From positions 1 to 64,000 of the forward strand of contig NZ_VBUI01000008.1 in NCBI RefSeq assembly GCF_005780185.1: a stretch of 64,000 bases of DNA, read 5' to 3'. This document shows positions 13,123 to 23,484 of this stretch, one piece after another. A program made the translations under genes and the position numbers. A model generated the notes under the pieces. The model saw only the letters and a list, made by a program, of their open reading frames with translations. It searched no databases and was not told the origin of the DNA. The DNA is from Halomonas urmiana (GTDB lineage Bacteria; Pseudomonadota; Gammaproteobacteria; Pseudomonadales; Halomonadaceae). How positions within the stretch are numbered: the stretch's first letter is position 1; each line of letters starts with the position of its first letter.

Positions 13123-13181
13123 TTGCGTTGTAGCATCAGGCATTGCTTGGCGTCAGGCGCTCGGTATAGTGGAAGAAGACG

Positions 13182-13784
13182 ATGAACCTTTACCTGTTGC
13201 ACAAGCCCTACCGCATGCTCTCCCAGTTCACCGACCGCCGTGTCGATGAAGCGGAGCGCCGCGCTACCCTGGCCGATGTCATCTCGGTGCCGGACATCTA
13301 CGCCGCCGGACGACTGGACTACGACTCCGAGGGGCTACTACTGCTCAGCGACGATGGCGCGCTGATTCACCGCATCAGCCACCCCCGTCAAAAGCAGCCC
13401 AAGACCTATCGCGTGCAGGTGGAAGGCAGCCCCGACGAGGACGCCCTGCAGGCGCTGCGCGACGGCGTCACCCTCAAGGACGGCCGGACCCGGCCGGCGA
13501 AGGTCCGCCGGCTCGCCTCGAGCGAACTGGCCGAGCGCACCCCGCCCGTGGATCCCAGGCGTCACCCCGTCACTACCTGGCTGGAGCTGACCATCAGCGA
13601 GGGGCGTAACCGACAGGTGCGGCGCATGACCGCCCACGTCGGCCACCCCACCCTGCGCCTGGTGCGCGTGGCCATCGGCCCCTGGCGGCTGGACGGCCTG
13701 GCGCCCGGGGAGTGGCGCCGCGAGCCCCTGCATGCCCCCAAGCCGCCGGCCCAGCGCCGCCGCCCGCCGAGGAGACGCCCATGA
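13182..13784 (+). CDS. rluE: Pseudouridine synthase RluE (RsuA/RluB/E/F family)
   Basis: Makes pseudouridine in 23S rRNA (U2457 in E. coli). 200 aa with no S4 domain, as for RluE. The catalytic block AGRLDYDSEGLLLLSDDG contains the Asp nucleophile, and GRNRQVRRMTAHVGHPTLRL is the family C-terminal motif. The tail is Pro/Arg-rich. Its stop overlaps the nudJ ATG by four bases (ATGA), so the two are translationally coupled. The downstream order nudJ-mnmA-hflD-purB is the one found in E. coli. Confidence 0.9.
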   Translation: MNLYLLHKPYRMLSQFTDRRVDEAERRATLADVISVPDIYAAGRLDYDSEGLLLLSDDGALIHRISHPRQKQPKTYRVQVEGSPDEDALQALRDGVTLKDGRTRPAKVRRLASSELAERTPPVDPRRHPVTTWLELTISEGRNRQVRRMTAHVGHPTLRLVRVAIGPWRLDGLAPGEWRREPLHAPKPPAQRRRPPRRRP

Positions 13785-14230
13785 GCCGCTGGCACCCCTT
13801 CGTCACCGTGGCTACCGTGGTGGAACGCGCCGGCCGCTTCCTCATCGTCGAGGAGGACCGCGGCGGACCCGAGACCCTGTTCAACCAGCCCGCCGGTCAC
13901 CTGGAACCCGACGAGCGCATCCGCGACGCCGCCCTGCGTGAGCTACGCGAGGAGACCGCCTGGCAGGTCGGCATCACCGACTACCTCGGCATGTACGTCT
14001 ACCACACGCCCGACGGCCTGACCTTCCACAGCCACGGCTTCTTCGGCATGGCGCTGGCGCATCTCGGCAACGAGCTGGACCCGGCCATCCTCGCCGTGCA
14101 CTGGCTGACCCTCGAGGAGCTCGAGGCGCTGGAGCGCGAGGGTCGCCTGAGAAGTCCCCTGGTGATGCGGCGCATCCGCGATGCCCTGGCGAGCCGCTTC
14201 TACCCCATGGACGTGATCCATGAGCGCTGA
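13781..14230 (+). CDS. nudJ: NudJ-type Nudix hydrolase
   Basis: Nudix phosphohydrolase; E. coli NudJ acts on nucleoside tri- and diphosphates and on the thiamine precursor HMP-PP. 149 aa. The Nudix box starts at GHLEPDE and runs through RELREETAWQV. One departure: the Gly that normally follows EE-x is Ala here (EETAW), while the metal-binding Glu residues are kept. It overlaps rluE by ATGA. Short repeats begin immediately after the stop. Confidence 0.9.
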   Translation: MSRWHPFVTVATVVERAGRFLIVEEDRGGPETLFNQPAGHLEPDERIRDAALRELREETAWQVGITDYLGMYVYHTPDGLTFHSHGFFGMALAHLGNELDPAILAVHWLTLEELEALEREGRLRSPLVMRRIRDALASRFYPMDVIHER

Positions 14231-14309
14231 GCGGCCAAGCGGCCAAGCCGAGGCTCAAGTAGAAAGTAAAAAGTAACGGCCCCCCTTGTTCCTTGTTCCT
14301 TGGAACTTG
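14231..14309. repeat. Degenerate short-repeat patch after nudJ
   Basis: Starts at the base after the nudJ stop: two 8-mers (AGCGGCCA type), then AGTAGAA-AGTAAAA-AGTAACG, then four 7-base units at 14282-14309. On the minus strand these read CAAGTTC, CAAGGAA, CAAGGAA, CAAGGGG, the same unit family as the array at 18962. Confidence 0.7.
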
Positions 14310-14338
14310 GCGGCTCGGCGCACGGCGCTCGTATCATG

Positions 14339-14344
14339 TATAAT
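14339..14344 (+). promoter_or_regulatory. mnmA: -10 element of mnmA
   Basis: A perfect TATAAT 39 bases before the mnmA ATG. No good -35 at normal spacing is visible, and the short-repeat patch lies immediately upstream. Confidence 0.55.
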
Positions 14345-14382
14345 CCCAGCCCATTTGCGACACACTCAATCCGAGAGCGCCC

Positions 14383-15509
14383 ATGACCGCCACCACAGGC
14401 AAGGTGATCGTCGGCATGTCCGGCGGCGTCGACTCCTCCGTGTCCGCCCTGCTGCTGCTCGAGCAGGGGTACGAGGTCGAAGGCCTGTTCATGAAGAACT
14501 GGGACGAGGACGACGGCACGGAGTACTGCACCGCCAAGGAGGACCTGGCGGATGCCGAGGCCGTGTGCCAGAAACTCGGCATCACGCTGCACACCGCCAA
14601 CTTTGCCGCCGAATACTGGGACAACGTCTTCGAGCACTTCCTGGCCGAATACCAGGCGGGCCGCACCCCGAACCCGGACATCCTCTGCAACCGCGAGATC
14701 AAGTTCAAGGTGTTCCTCGAGTACGCCGAGATGCTCGGTGCCGAGAAGATCGCCACCGGCCACTATGTTCGTGAAGGGCAGGTGCGCGGTCATCTCGATG
14801 GCAACGAACGCCCAAGACTGCTCAGAGGCCTCGACGCCAACAAGGACCAGAGCTACTTCCTGCACGCTGTGCCGGAGGCCGCCATCGCCCGCACCCTCTT
14901 CCCGGTGGGCGAGCTCGAGAAACCCGAGGTGCGCGCCATCGCCGAGCGCCACGACCTAGTCACCGCGCGCAAGAAGGACTCGACCGGGATCTGCTTCATC
15001 GGCGAGCGCCGCTTCAGCGACTTCCTCAAGCAGTACCTGCCCGCCCAGCCCGGCGTGATCGAGACGCCCGCGGGCGAGGTGATCGGCGAGCACATGGGCC
15101 TGATGTACTACACCCTGGGCCAGCGCCAGGGGCTCGGCATCGGCGGGCTCGCCGATCACCCCGACGCGCCCTGGTACGTGGCCGCCAAGGATCTCACGCG
15201 CAACGTGCTCGTCGCCGTGCAGGGCAAGCACCACCCGCTGCTCTATACCGACAGCCTGGCCACCGAGGCCATGGACTGGGTGGCCGGCGAGGCCCCCGCT
15301 GCCGAGGGTCGCCTCACCGCCAAGACCCGCTATCGCCAGGCCGACGTGCCCTGTACGTTCCGCACGCGGGAAGATGGCGGCGTCGAGGTGCGCTTCGACG
15401 ATCCCCAGCGTGCCGTGACGCCGGGGCAGTCGCTGGTGCTCTACGACGGCGATATCTGCCTGGGCGGCGGCGTGATCCACACCACCTGGAACGCCACGGA
15501 GCCCGGACA

Positions 15510-15513
<4 letters not shown>
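14383..15513 (+). CDS. mnmA: tRNA 2-thiouridylase MnmA
   Basis: Inserts sulfur at C2 of the wobble uridine in Lys, Glu and Gln tRNAs, receiving it from the Tus relay or IscS. 376 aa. PP-loop SGGVDSS at residues 13-19; the two catalytic cysteines lie in [12 protein letters not shown] (near 102) and [10 protein letters not shown] (near 202). The stop overlaps the hflD ATG (ATGA). A good TATAAT lies upstream, so mnmA probably starts a transcript that includes hflD and perhaps purB. Confidence 0.97.
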
Positions 15514-17580
<2,067 letters not shown>

Positions 17581-17650
17581 GCTGGAAGCTGGAAGCTGGA
17601 AGCTGGAAGCTGGAAGCTGGAAGCTGGAAGCTGGAAGCTGGAAGCTGGAA
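17581..17650. repeat. Heptanucleotide tandem array, (GCTGGAA) x10
   Basis: Ten exact copies of GCTGGAA, beginning at the base after the purB TAA. The preceding GCTCTAA (17574-17580), which holds the stop codon, is a degenerate eleventh unit. It differs from the 1-77 array by a single base per unit. Confidence 0.97.
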
Positions 17651-17688
17651 GGCAGCATGCCGCCTTCTGCCGGGAGAGCAAGAGGGTA

Positions 17689-17741
17689 CTTCCAGCTTCA
17701 CGCTCAAGCCCGCGAAGCGGGCGCTCTTCCAGCTTCACGCT
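17689..17741. repeat. Interspersed hairpin element, copy 2
   Basis: An exact 16-bp direct repeat (17689-17704 and 17726-17741, CTTCCAGCTTCACGCT) flanking the hairpin GCCCGC-GAA-GCGGGC (17708-17722). Similar to 143-195. The TTCCAGC inside each direct repeat is the reverse complement of the GCTGGAA unit arrayed just upstream. Confidence 0.75.
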
Positions 17742-17785
17742 ATGGCCCGGTTGCTTACCCATCCCATTCGAGTCCCAGGATCCTT

Positions 17786-18961
17786 ATGTCAACCGATACG
17801 CCCCTGCCCATGCTCGGCGGCCTCTCTGCCGCCGAGTTCCTGCGCGACCACTGGCAGCGCAAGCCGCTGCTGATCCGCGGCGCCTTCCCCGACTTCCAGT
17901 GCCCCCTCGCCCCCGATGAGCTGGCCGGCCTGGCCTGCGAGGAGAACATCGAGGCCCGCCTGGTCGAGGAGCGCGGTCCCAAAGGCCCCTGGCAGGTCAG
18001 CCACGGCCCCTTCAGTGATGCCACCTTCGCCCGGCTGCCCGAGCGCGACTGGACCCTACTGGTGCAGGCCGTGGATCACTACGTGCCCGAGGTCGCCGCG
18101 CTGCTCGAGCACTTCACCTTCCTGCCACGCTGGCGCCTCGACGACGTCATGATCAGCTACGCGCCGCCTGGCGGCAGCGTCGGCCCCCACGTCGACCAGT
18201 ACGACGTCTTCCTGCTCCAGGGCCAGGGCACCCGGCGCTGGCAGCTCGGCGGCCAGGTGTCTGACGAGGCGCCGATCCTTGCGGGCATCGACCTGCGCAT
18301 CCTCGAGCGCTTCGAGGTTGAGGCCGACCAGGACTGGGTCCTGGAGCCAGGCGACATGCTCTACCTCCCCCCCGCCTGGGCTCACCACGGCGTCAGCCAG
18401 TCCGACGACTGCCTGACGCTCTCGGTCGGCTTCCGCGCGCCCTCGGCCGACGAGGCCATCACCTCCTACGCCGACTACCTCGGCGAGCAGCTGCCGGCCT
18501 CACGACGCTACGCCGACGCCGGCATGGCGCCTCCGGCGGACCCCGCCGAGCTCGACGATGCCGCCGTGGCCCGCATGCGCCAGCTGATCCTCGACACCCT
18601 CGACGATCCAGCCCAGCTGGCCCAGTGGTTCGGTCGGGTGATGACCCAACCCAAGTACGCCGACCAGCTGGTCCCCACCGAGACGCCGACCGAGGCCGAG
18701 GAGCTTGTCACCGCACTACAGGAGGGCGAGCAGCTGGTGCGCAGCCCCGGCTCGCGCTTCGCCTGGCGGGCCCTGGACGAGACGCGGGCGACGCTGTTTG
18801 CCGACGGCGACGGCGTGGTATGCGCCCTACCGCTGGCTCGCACGCTGGCCTCCGACGCTCCCCTGAACGCGGCGCTGCTGGCCTTCCCGGAGGCGCCCGC
18901 ACTGCTCGCCGCCCTGCGCGATGCCGGCAGCCTCGCCTGGACCGACGAGTTCGAGGAGTAG
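17786..18961 (+). CDS. roxA: RoxA (YcfD)-type ribosomal protein L16 arginine hydroxylase
   Basis: Fe(II)/2-oxoglutarate oxygenase of the cupin/JmjC class; E. coli RoxA hydroxylates Arg81 of ribosomal protein L16. 391 aa. The HxD metal motif is in SVGPHVDQYDVFLLQ (near residue 135) and the distal His in WAHHGVSQ (near 199), followed by the winged-helix C-terminal part. Start MSTDTPLPML is supported by AGGA 8 bases upstream; the frame's 43-codon upstream extension reads through the hairpin repeat and is rejected. A second 7-bp array starts directly after its stop. Confidence 0.93.
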   Translation: MSTDTPLPMLGGLSAAEFLRDHWQRKPLLIRGAFPDFQCPLAPDELAGLACEENIEARLVEERGPKGPWQVSHGPFSDATFARLPERDWTLLVQAVDHYVPEVAALLEHFTFLPRWRLDDVMISYAPPGGSVGPHVDQYDVFLLQGQGTRRWQLGGQVSDEAPILAGIDLRILERFEVEADQDWVLEPGDMLYLPPAWAHHGVSQSDDCLTLSVGFRAPSADEAITSYADYLGEQLPASRRYADAGMAPPADPAELDDAAVARMRQLILDTLDDPAQLAQWFGRVMTQPKYADQLVPTETPTEAEELVTALQEGEQLVRSPGSRFAWRALDETRATLFADGDGVVCALPLARTLASDAPLNAALLAFPEAPALLAALRDAGSLAWTDEFEE

Positions 18962-19010
18962 CAAGGAGCAAGGGGCAAGGGGCAAGGGGCAAGGGGCAAG
19001 GGGCAAGGGA
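18962..19010. repeat. Heptanucleotide tandem array, CAAGGRR x7
   Basis: Seven consecutive 7-base units (CAAGGAG, five CAAGGGG, CAAGGGA), beginning at the base after the roxA TAG. Same unit family as 14282-14309 in the opposite orientation. Confidence 0.95.
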
Positions 19011-19038
19011 ACCATGATCCGGCCGGGAGGGGCCCATC

Positions 19039-19473
19039 ATGCATAAGAAAAGCGTGGAAATTCGTGAAGGAAGCTGGGAGGCCCTTGGCCCCGAAGCCAC
19101 CGCGATTCGTCGCGTCGTCTTCATCGAGGAGCAGCGCGTCCCCGCCGAGGAGGAGTGGGACGGGCGCGACAGCGCCTGTCGCCACTTCCTGGCCCTGCAG
19201 GACGGCCGCCCGGTAGGCACCGCGCGGCTGCTGCCCGACGCCCACATCGGTCGGGTGGCGGTGCTTGCCGAGGCTCGAGGCAGCGGCATCGGGGTGGCCT
19301 TGATGCAGGCCGCCATCGAGGCCGCCCGTCGCGACGGCCACCCTAGGGTGGAACTCGCCGCCCAGACCCACGCCCTGGCCTTCTACGAGCGGCTGGGCTT
19401 CGAGGCCGTCGGTGGCGAGTTCATGGACGCCGGTATTGCGCACCGCAACATGCACCTCCCGCTGCAGGATTGA
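19039..19473 (+). CDS. GNAT family N-acetyltransferase
   Basis: Probable acyl-CoA-dependent N-acetyltransferase of unknown substrate. 144 aa, one GNAT fold: the start includes RRVVFIEEQRVPAEEEWDG, typical of the ElaA/YjcF-like branch; the acetyl-CoA loop is RVAVLAEARGSGIGVALM; and AFYERLGFEAVGGEF is the usual C-terminal motif. GGGAGG lies about 9 bases upstream of the ATG. It sits 77 bases after roxA, separated by a 7-bp repeat array. Substrate cannot be inferred. Confidence 0.85.
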   Translation: MHKKSVEIREGSWEALGPEATAIRRVVFIEEQRVPAEEEWDGRDSACRHFLALQDGRPVGTARLLPDAHIGRVAVLAEARGSGIGVALMQAAIEAARRDGHPRVELAAQTHALAFYERLGFEAVGGEFMDAGIAHRNMHLPLQD

Positions 19474-19870
19474 GCCGAGTCCCGCCATGTCCTTCTCGGC
19501 ATTCGACTACACGAAAGGCGGCGCCCACCGCCCTCCTGTAGTCGAGTTACAACGCCTTCTGCACCCAAGGGGGAATGGTGAACGCCCGTCATACGGGGCC
19601 ATAGTGGAATCCATGGCGAGGGAGGCAGGGTCGCCGATCAGCTGCCTCAGCGGCATGAAGGATCCTCCCTCCTCACTCTCGCCGGGGTTCGACCAAGGCC
19701 GTAGAGACAACCCGACGGCACTGGTGGAACCTGAAGACACTTCGCAGATGCAGCATAAGGCTTTCCGGATTCACAGGCTTGGCCGAATGATGCAGCAGGC
19801 GACCTTGGCGACGCGCAGCGACGGATGGCTGCGATCGTGAGATTCCACTCCTGACCTGAAGGATGGCCCC
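19474..19870. other. 397-base gap between the GNAT gene and aceA
   Basis: Holds one clear structure, a hairpin at 19503-19545 with outer stem TCGACTACA/TGTAGTCGA and inner stem GGCGG/CCGCC, probably the terminator of the acetyltransferase gene. An open frame at 19487-19840 has no ribosome site and no recognisable protein character. The aceA promoter must lie here but I could not pick it out confidently. Confidence 0.6.
19503..19545 (+). terminator. Two-stage hairpin after the GNAT gene
   Basis: Nine perfect outer base pairs (19503-19511 with 19537-19545) enclosing a five-pair inner stem (19517-19521 with 19528-19532). It begins 30 bases past the stop; the tail is not T-rich. Confidence 0.5.
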
Positions 19871-21469
19871 ATGACGACATACAAAGACGAACTCAAGGCA
19901 CTGGCTCAACTGCGCGAAGCCCAGCAAGGCAAGTGGGACAATGTCAACCCTGAGCACGCCGCCCGCATGCGGGTACAGAATCGCTTTCAGACCGGCCTGG
20001 ACATCGCCCGCTACACCGCGAAGATCATGCGCGAGGACATGGCCGCCTACGACGCCGACAGCTCACAGTACACCCAGTCGCTGGGCTGCTGGCACGGCTT
20101 CATCGGCCAGCAGAAGCTGATCTCCATCAAGAAGCACTTCAACACCACCAAGCGCTCCTACCTCTACCTTTCCGGCTGGATGGTCGCCGCGCTGCGCTCC
20201 GAGTTCGGCCCGCTGCCCGACCAGTCCATGCACGAGAAGACCAGCGTGCCGTCGCTGATCGAGGAGCTCTACACCTTCCTTCGCCAGGCAGACACCTGGG
20301 AGCTGAACCACCTGTTCCGCGACCTGGAAGAGGCGCACAAGGCCGGTGACCAGGCCAAGGCCGACGAGGCCATGGCGAAGATCGACGGCTTCGAGACGCA
20401 CGTCGTGCCGATCATCGCCGACATCGATGCCGGCTTCGGCAATGCCGAGGCCACTTACCTGCTGGCCAAGAAGATGATCGAGGCGGGCGCCTGCTGCATC
20501 CAGATCGAAAACCAGGTCTCCGACGAGAAGCAGTGCGGCCACCAGGCCGGCAAGGTCACCGTGCCCCACGAGGACTTCATCGCCAAGATCAACGCCGTGC
20601 GCTACGCCTTCCTGGAGCTCGGCGTCGAGGATGGCGTGATCGTCGCTCGCACCGACTCCCTGGGCGCCGGCCTGACCCAGAAGATCGCCGTGACCAACGA
20701 GCCGGGCGACCTGGGCGATCAGTACAACAGCTACCTGGACGGCGACGAGATCGCCAGTGCCTCCGACATCAACAACGGCGACGTGGTCATCAAGCAGGAC
20801 GGCAAGCTGGTCAAGGTCAAGCGCCTGGCTTCCGGTCTCTACGAGTTCAAGCCGGGCACCGGCGAGGATCGGGTGGTGCTAGACTGCATCACCAGCCTGC
20901 AGAACGGCGCCGACCTGCTGTGGATCGAGACCGAGAAGCCCCACGTCGGCCAGATCGCCGGCATGGTCAACCGCATCCGCGAGGTCTGCCCGGACGCCAA
21001 GCTGGTCTACAACAACTCGCCGTCCTTCAACTGGACCCTGAACTTCCGCCAGCAGGTCTTCGACGCCTGGGAGCAGGAAGGCAAGGACGTCTCCGCCTAC
21101 GAGCGCGCCGACCTGATGAATGCCAAGTACGACGAGACCGAGCTTGGGCAGCTGGCCGACGAATGGACCCGCAACTTCCAGCGCGACGGCGCCCGCGAGG
21201 CCGGGATCTTCCACCACCTGATCACCCTGCCGACCTACCACACCGCGGCCCTGTCGACCGACAACCTGGCCAAGGGCTACTTCGGCGACGAGGGCATGCT
21301 GGCCTACGTGGCGGGCGTGCAGCGCAAGGAGATCCGCGAGGGCATCGCCACCGTCAAGCACCAGGACATGGCCGGCTCCAACATCGGCGATGACCACAAG
21401 GAGTTCTTCCACGGCGAGGCGGCCCTCAAGGCCGGAGGCAAGGACAACACCATGAACCAGTTCGGCTGA
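19871..21469 (+). CDS. aceA: Isocitrate lyase
   Basis: First enzyme of the glyoxylate shunt: isocitrate to glyoxylate and succinate. 532 aa, the longer form typical of Pseudomonas and relatives, not the 434-aa E. coli form. The catalytic Cys lies in EKQCGHQAGKVTVPHEDF near residue 220, and Mg-binding Asp residues in PIIADIDAGFGNAEA. AAGGA precedes the ATG. No malate synthase or aceK is beside it. It competes for isocitrate with the two dehydrogenases 9 kb upstream. A strong terminator follows. Confidence 0.96.
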   Translation: MTTYKDELKALAQLREAQQGKWDNVNPEHAARMRVQNRFQTGLDIARYTAKIMREDMAAYDADSSQYTQSLGCWHGFIGQQKLISIKKHFNTTKRSYLYLSGWMVAALRSEFGPLPDQSMHEKTSVPSLIEELYTFLRQADTWELNHLFRDLEEAHKAGDQAKADEAMAKIDGFETHVVPIIADIDAGFGNAEATYLLAKKMIEAGACCIQIENQVSDEKQCGHQAGKVTVPHEDFIAKINAVRYAFLELGVEDGVIVARTDSLGAGLTQKIAVTNEPGDLGDQYNSYLDGDEIASASDINNGDVVIKQDGKLVKVKRLASGLYEFKPGTGEDRVVLDCITSLQNGADLLWIETEKPHVGQIAGMVNRIREVCPDAKLVYNNSPSFNWTLNFRQQVFDAWEQEGKDVSAYERADLMNAKYDETELGQLADEWTRNFQRDGAREAGIFHHLITLPTYHTAALSTDNLAKGYFGDEGMLAYVAGVQRKEIREGIATVKHQDMAGSNIGDDHKEFFHGEAALKAGGKDNTMNQFG

Positions 21470-21535
21470 GGAGGCGGGCCCGATCGCCCCAGGACAATCG
21501 CCTGGGCCGATCGCTGCCCCTCATCGCTAACCCCG

Positions 21536-21562
21536 GGGAGGCCTTCATGGCCTCCCTTTTTT
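21536..21562 (+). terminator. aceA: Rho-independent terminator downstream of aceA
   Basis: GGGAGGCC (21536-21543), loop TTCAT, GGCCTCCC (21549-21556), then six T residues. A textbook terminator. Confidence 0.93.
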
Positions 21563-21754
21563 CATGCGGATTGTTTTTTGCTGATTGTTTTCATACTGCT
21601 CGCCTCGCCCCGGCGCTACACTCGCCATCATCATGGCCAGAACGCTGGCCAAGCCCCCTCGCGATGGGTAGACTCATTAGCGAACACTGTCCATTAACCT
21701 TTGGCCGTCCCTGTATGGCTGAGTGTTCCTCAAGGACATCAAGGAGATCTCCTC

Positions 21755-22222
21755 ATGAAGCGCTTTCTTCCCGTTCTCGCCCTGAGCGTCCTGACGCTGG
21801 CCGGTTGCGCCAACACCTCGCCCTACTCCGGCAACGTCTATAGCGGCAACCAGGCCAAGGCGGCCCAGTCCGTCACCTTCGGCACCATCACCGCCCTGCG
21901 CCAGGTGCAGATCCAGGCCGACAGCCGTGCCGGCGGGCTGATCGGTACCGGCGGCGGCGCGGTGATCGGCGGCCTGCTGGGCAATCAGGTCGGCGGCGGT
22001 TCGGGCCGCACCCTCGCCACGGCGGCCGGGGTGATCGCCGGCAGCCTGGCCGGCTCCAAGGTCGAGGAGTCCAGCAACCTGATTCCGGCCTGGGAAATCG
22101 AGATCCGCCAGGACAACGGCCAGAGCGTGGTCATCGTCCAGAAGGCCGACCAGAATTTCCAGGTGGGCCAGCGCGTGCGCATCATCGGCAGCGGCGCAAG
22201 CGCCAGCGTTGCGCCCTACTGA
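21755..22222 (+). CDS. SlyB-like glycine-zipper outer-membrane lipoprotein
   Basis: Small envelope lipoprotein of the SlyB/Pcp family, which supports outer-membrane integrity and in enterics responds to PhoPQ. 155 aa. Signal peptide with lipobox LTLAGC (Cys18). A Gly-rich zipper from GGLIGTGGGAVIGGLLGNQV through the next 30 residues spans a membrane-inserting hairpin, followed by a soluble beta part (WEIEIRQDNGQSVVIVQ). AAGGAG is well placed upstream. Single-gene unit: aceA terminator before it, strong terminator after it. Confidence 0.9.
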   Translation: MKRFLPVLALSVLTLAGCANTSPYSGNVYSGNQAKAAQSVTFGTITALRQVQIQADSRAGGLIGTGGGAVIGGLLGNQVGGGSGRTLATAAGVIAGSLAGSKVEESSNLIPAWEIEIRQDNGQSVVIVQKADQNFQVGQRVRIIGSGASASVAPY

Positions 22223-22289
22223 GGGCGGTGAGGTCAGGGGCGGCCTGATCGCCATGAACGGATTGGCAAGACACTGACCGACATGAAAA

Positions 22290-22318
22290 GGCCCGCGGAG
22301 CGCTCCGCGGGCCTTTTT
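22290..22318. terminator. Bidirectional terminator between the slyB-like gene and the small membrane protein gene
   Basis: A 24-base perfect palindrome (22290-22313) bounded by AAAA on the left and TTTTT on the right, so it can end transcripts from both converging genes. Confidence 0.93.
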
Positions 22319-22387
22319 CAATGCATCAATGCTGGAGGGCGTGTCAGCGTGAACGCCTCGCCTCTCGCGACAGGCTCAGCCGGGGAC

Positions 22388-22666
22388 TCAGTGCTGCACC
22401 TTGTTGACGACCCAGCCGGCCAGCTTGGTGCCGATCAACGCCAGCACGCCGATGATGATCAGGGTGAGCAGCAGGTCGACCGGCTGCACCACGGCGGTGG
22501 CGACCAGCACCGCGAGCGCCGGACACCAGACCCAGCGGTCGTCCTCGCTGCGTAGCACGGCGGGCAGCAGCCCATCGAGCCCACGGTTGATCGAGGCATC
22601 CCAGCGTTTTAGCAGCAGCGTCAGGACGACGGCGAAGGCGATCAGCCAAATCAGGATCGGGGTCAT
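22388..22666 (-). CDS. Small two-helix membrane protein, unknown
   Basis: 92 aa. The N-terminal hydrophobic helix (ILIWLIAFAVVLTLLL) is followed by a short polar loop, then a second hydrophobic stretch rich in Val, Leu and Ile (about residues 50-82) ending KLAGWVVNKVQH. GGAG lies 7 bases before the ATG. It does not match a family I recognise. It is monocistronic by context: a bidirectional terminator lies downstream and the divergent slyD-like gene upstream. Confidence 0.75.
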   Translation of the reverse strand: MTPILIWLIAFAVVLTLLLKRWDASINRGLDGLLPAVLRSEDDRWVWCPALAVLVATAVVQPVDLLLTLIIIGVLALIGTKLAGWVVNKVQH

Positions 22667-22903
22667 GGCATTCTCCAGGTAAAGGGGCGAACGTAAGGGG
22701 CAGAAATCTCGGTCTGTCAGGGTATCCCCGCCCGATGGACCACGCAACAGTCCGACAGTCCCTGGCGGCGGATCGGCCGGCGCGCCAGGGTGAATAGCGC
22801 TCAGGCTCGCCCGGCACATCCTGAATTTCCTCAATGCCCCTGACAGCCGCTTGACCGGCGCGTTACCATGGTTGGCCACATGCACTCACCGAAAGGTTCT
22901 TCA

Positions 22904-23386
22904 ATGCAGATTGCGCAGAATTCCGTTGTCGCGTTCCACTACACCCTGACCAACGACGCAGGTGAAGTGCTGGACAGCTCGGAAGGCCGCGAGCCGCTGA
23001 CCTACCTCCACGGCGCCGGCAACATCATTCCGGGCCTCGAGAAGCAACTGGAAGGTCGCGCGGCTGGCGACAAGCTCCAGGCACAGGTTGCCCCGGAGGA
23101 AGGCTATGGCGAGATTCAGCCCCAGCTGGTGCAGGAAGTGCCGCGCGATGCCTTCCAGGGCGTCGAAAGCGTCGAGCCGGGCATGCAGTTCCAGGCGCAG
23201 ACCCAGGGCGGCCCGCTGATGGTCACCGTGACCCAGGTCGAGGGTGATACCGTCACCGTCGACGGCAACCACCCGCTCGCCGGTCAGTCCCTGAACTTCG
23301 ACGTCGAGATCGCCGAAGTCCGCGAGGCCAGCGAGGAAGAGGTCGAGCACGGCCACGTGCACGGTGAAGACGGTCACGAGCACTGA
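22904..23386 (+). CDS. slyD: SlyD-type FKBP peptidyl-prolyl isomerase
   Basis: Cytoplasmic prolyl isomerase and chaperone; in E. coli SlyD also binds nickel through its tail. 160 aa. FKBP half-domains YTLTNDAGEVLDSSEG and GNIIPGLEKQLEGRAAGDK surround an inserted IF (chaperone) domain of about 60 residues. The C-terminus is a compact His/Glu/Asp-rich tail (EHGHVHGEDGHEH), shorter than the E. coli metal tail but probably metal-binding. AAAGG precedes the ATG. Could equally be called an FkpB/SlpA relative; the IF domain with the His tail favours SlyD. Confidence 0.88.
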   Translation: MQIAQNSVVAFHYTLTNDAGEVLDSSEGREPLTYLHGAGNIIPGLEKQLEGRAAGDKLQAQVAPEEGYGEIQPQLVQEVPRDAFQGVESVEPGMQFQAQTQGGPLMVTVTQVEGDTVTVDGNHPLAGQSLNFDVEIAEVREASEEEVEHGHVHGEDGHEH

Positions 23387-23440
23387 TCGCATCGCCGACA
23401 GCATGCCCCCGCCTGACGGCGAATCCGGCATGACACGACG

Positions 23441-23469
23441 CGAAGGGGCAGCCATGGGCTGCCCCTTCG
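23441..23469. terminator. Hairpin between convergent slyD and the CDP-alcohol phosphotransferase gene
   Basis: Thirteen perfect base pairs (23441-23453 with 23457-23469) and an ATG triloop, followed by TCGTTTC. A probable bidirectional terminator. Confidence 0.8.
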
Positions 23470-23484
23470 TCGTTTCGGATCGAC

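Noticed and set aside
19487..19840. 117-codon open frame between the acetyltransferase gene and aceA
   Set aside because: No ribosome site, begins inside or beside a terminator-like hairpin, and shows no recognisable protein pattern. Left as an intergenic region.
19871..21469. KQCGH in place of KKCGH in isocitrate lyase as an unusual active site
   Set aside because: The longer Pseudomonas-type isocitrate lyases carry the same variant as far as I recall.
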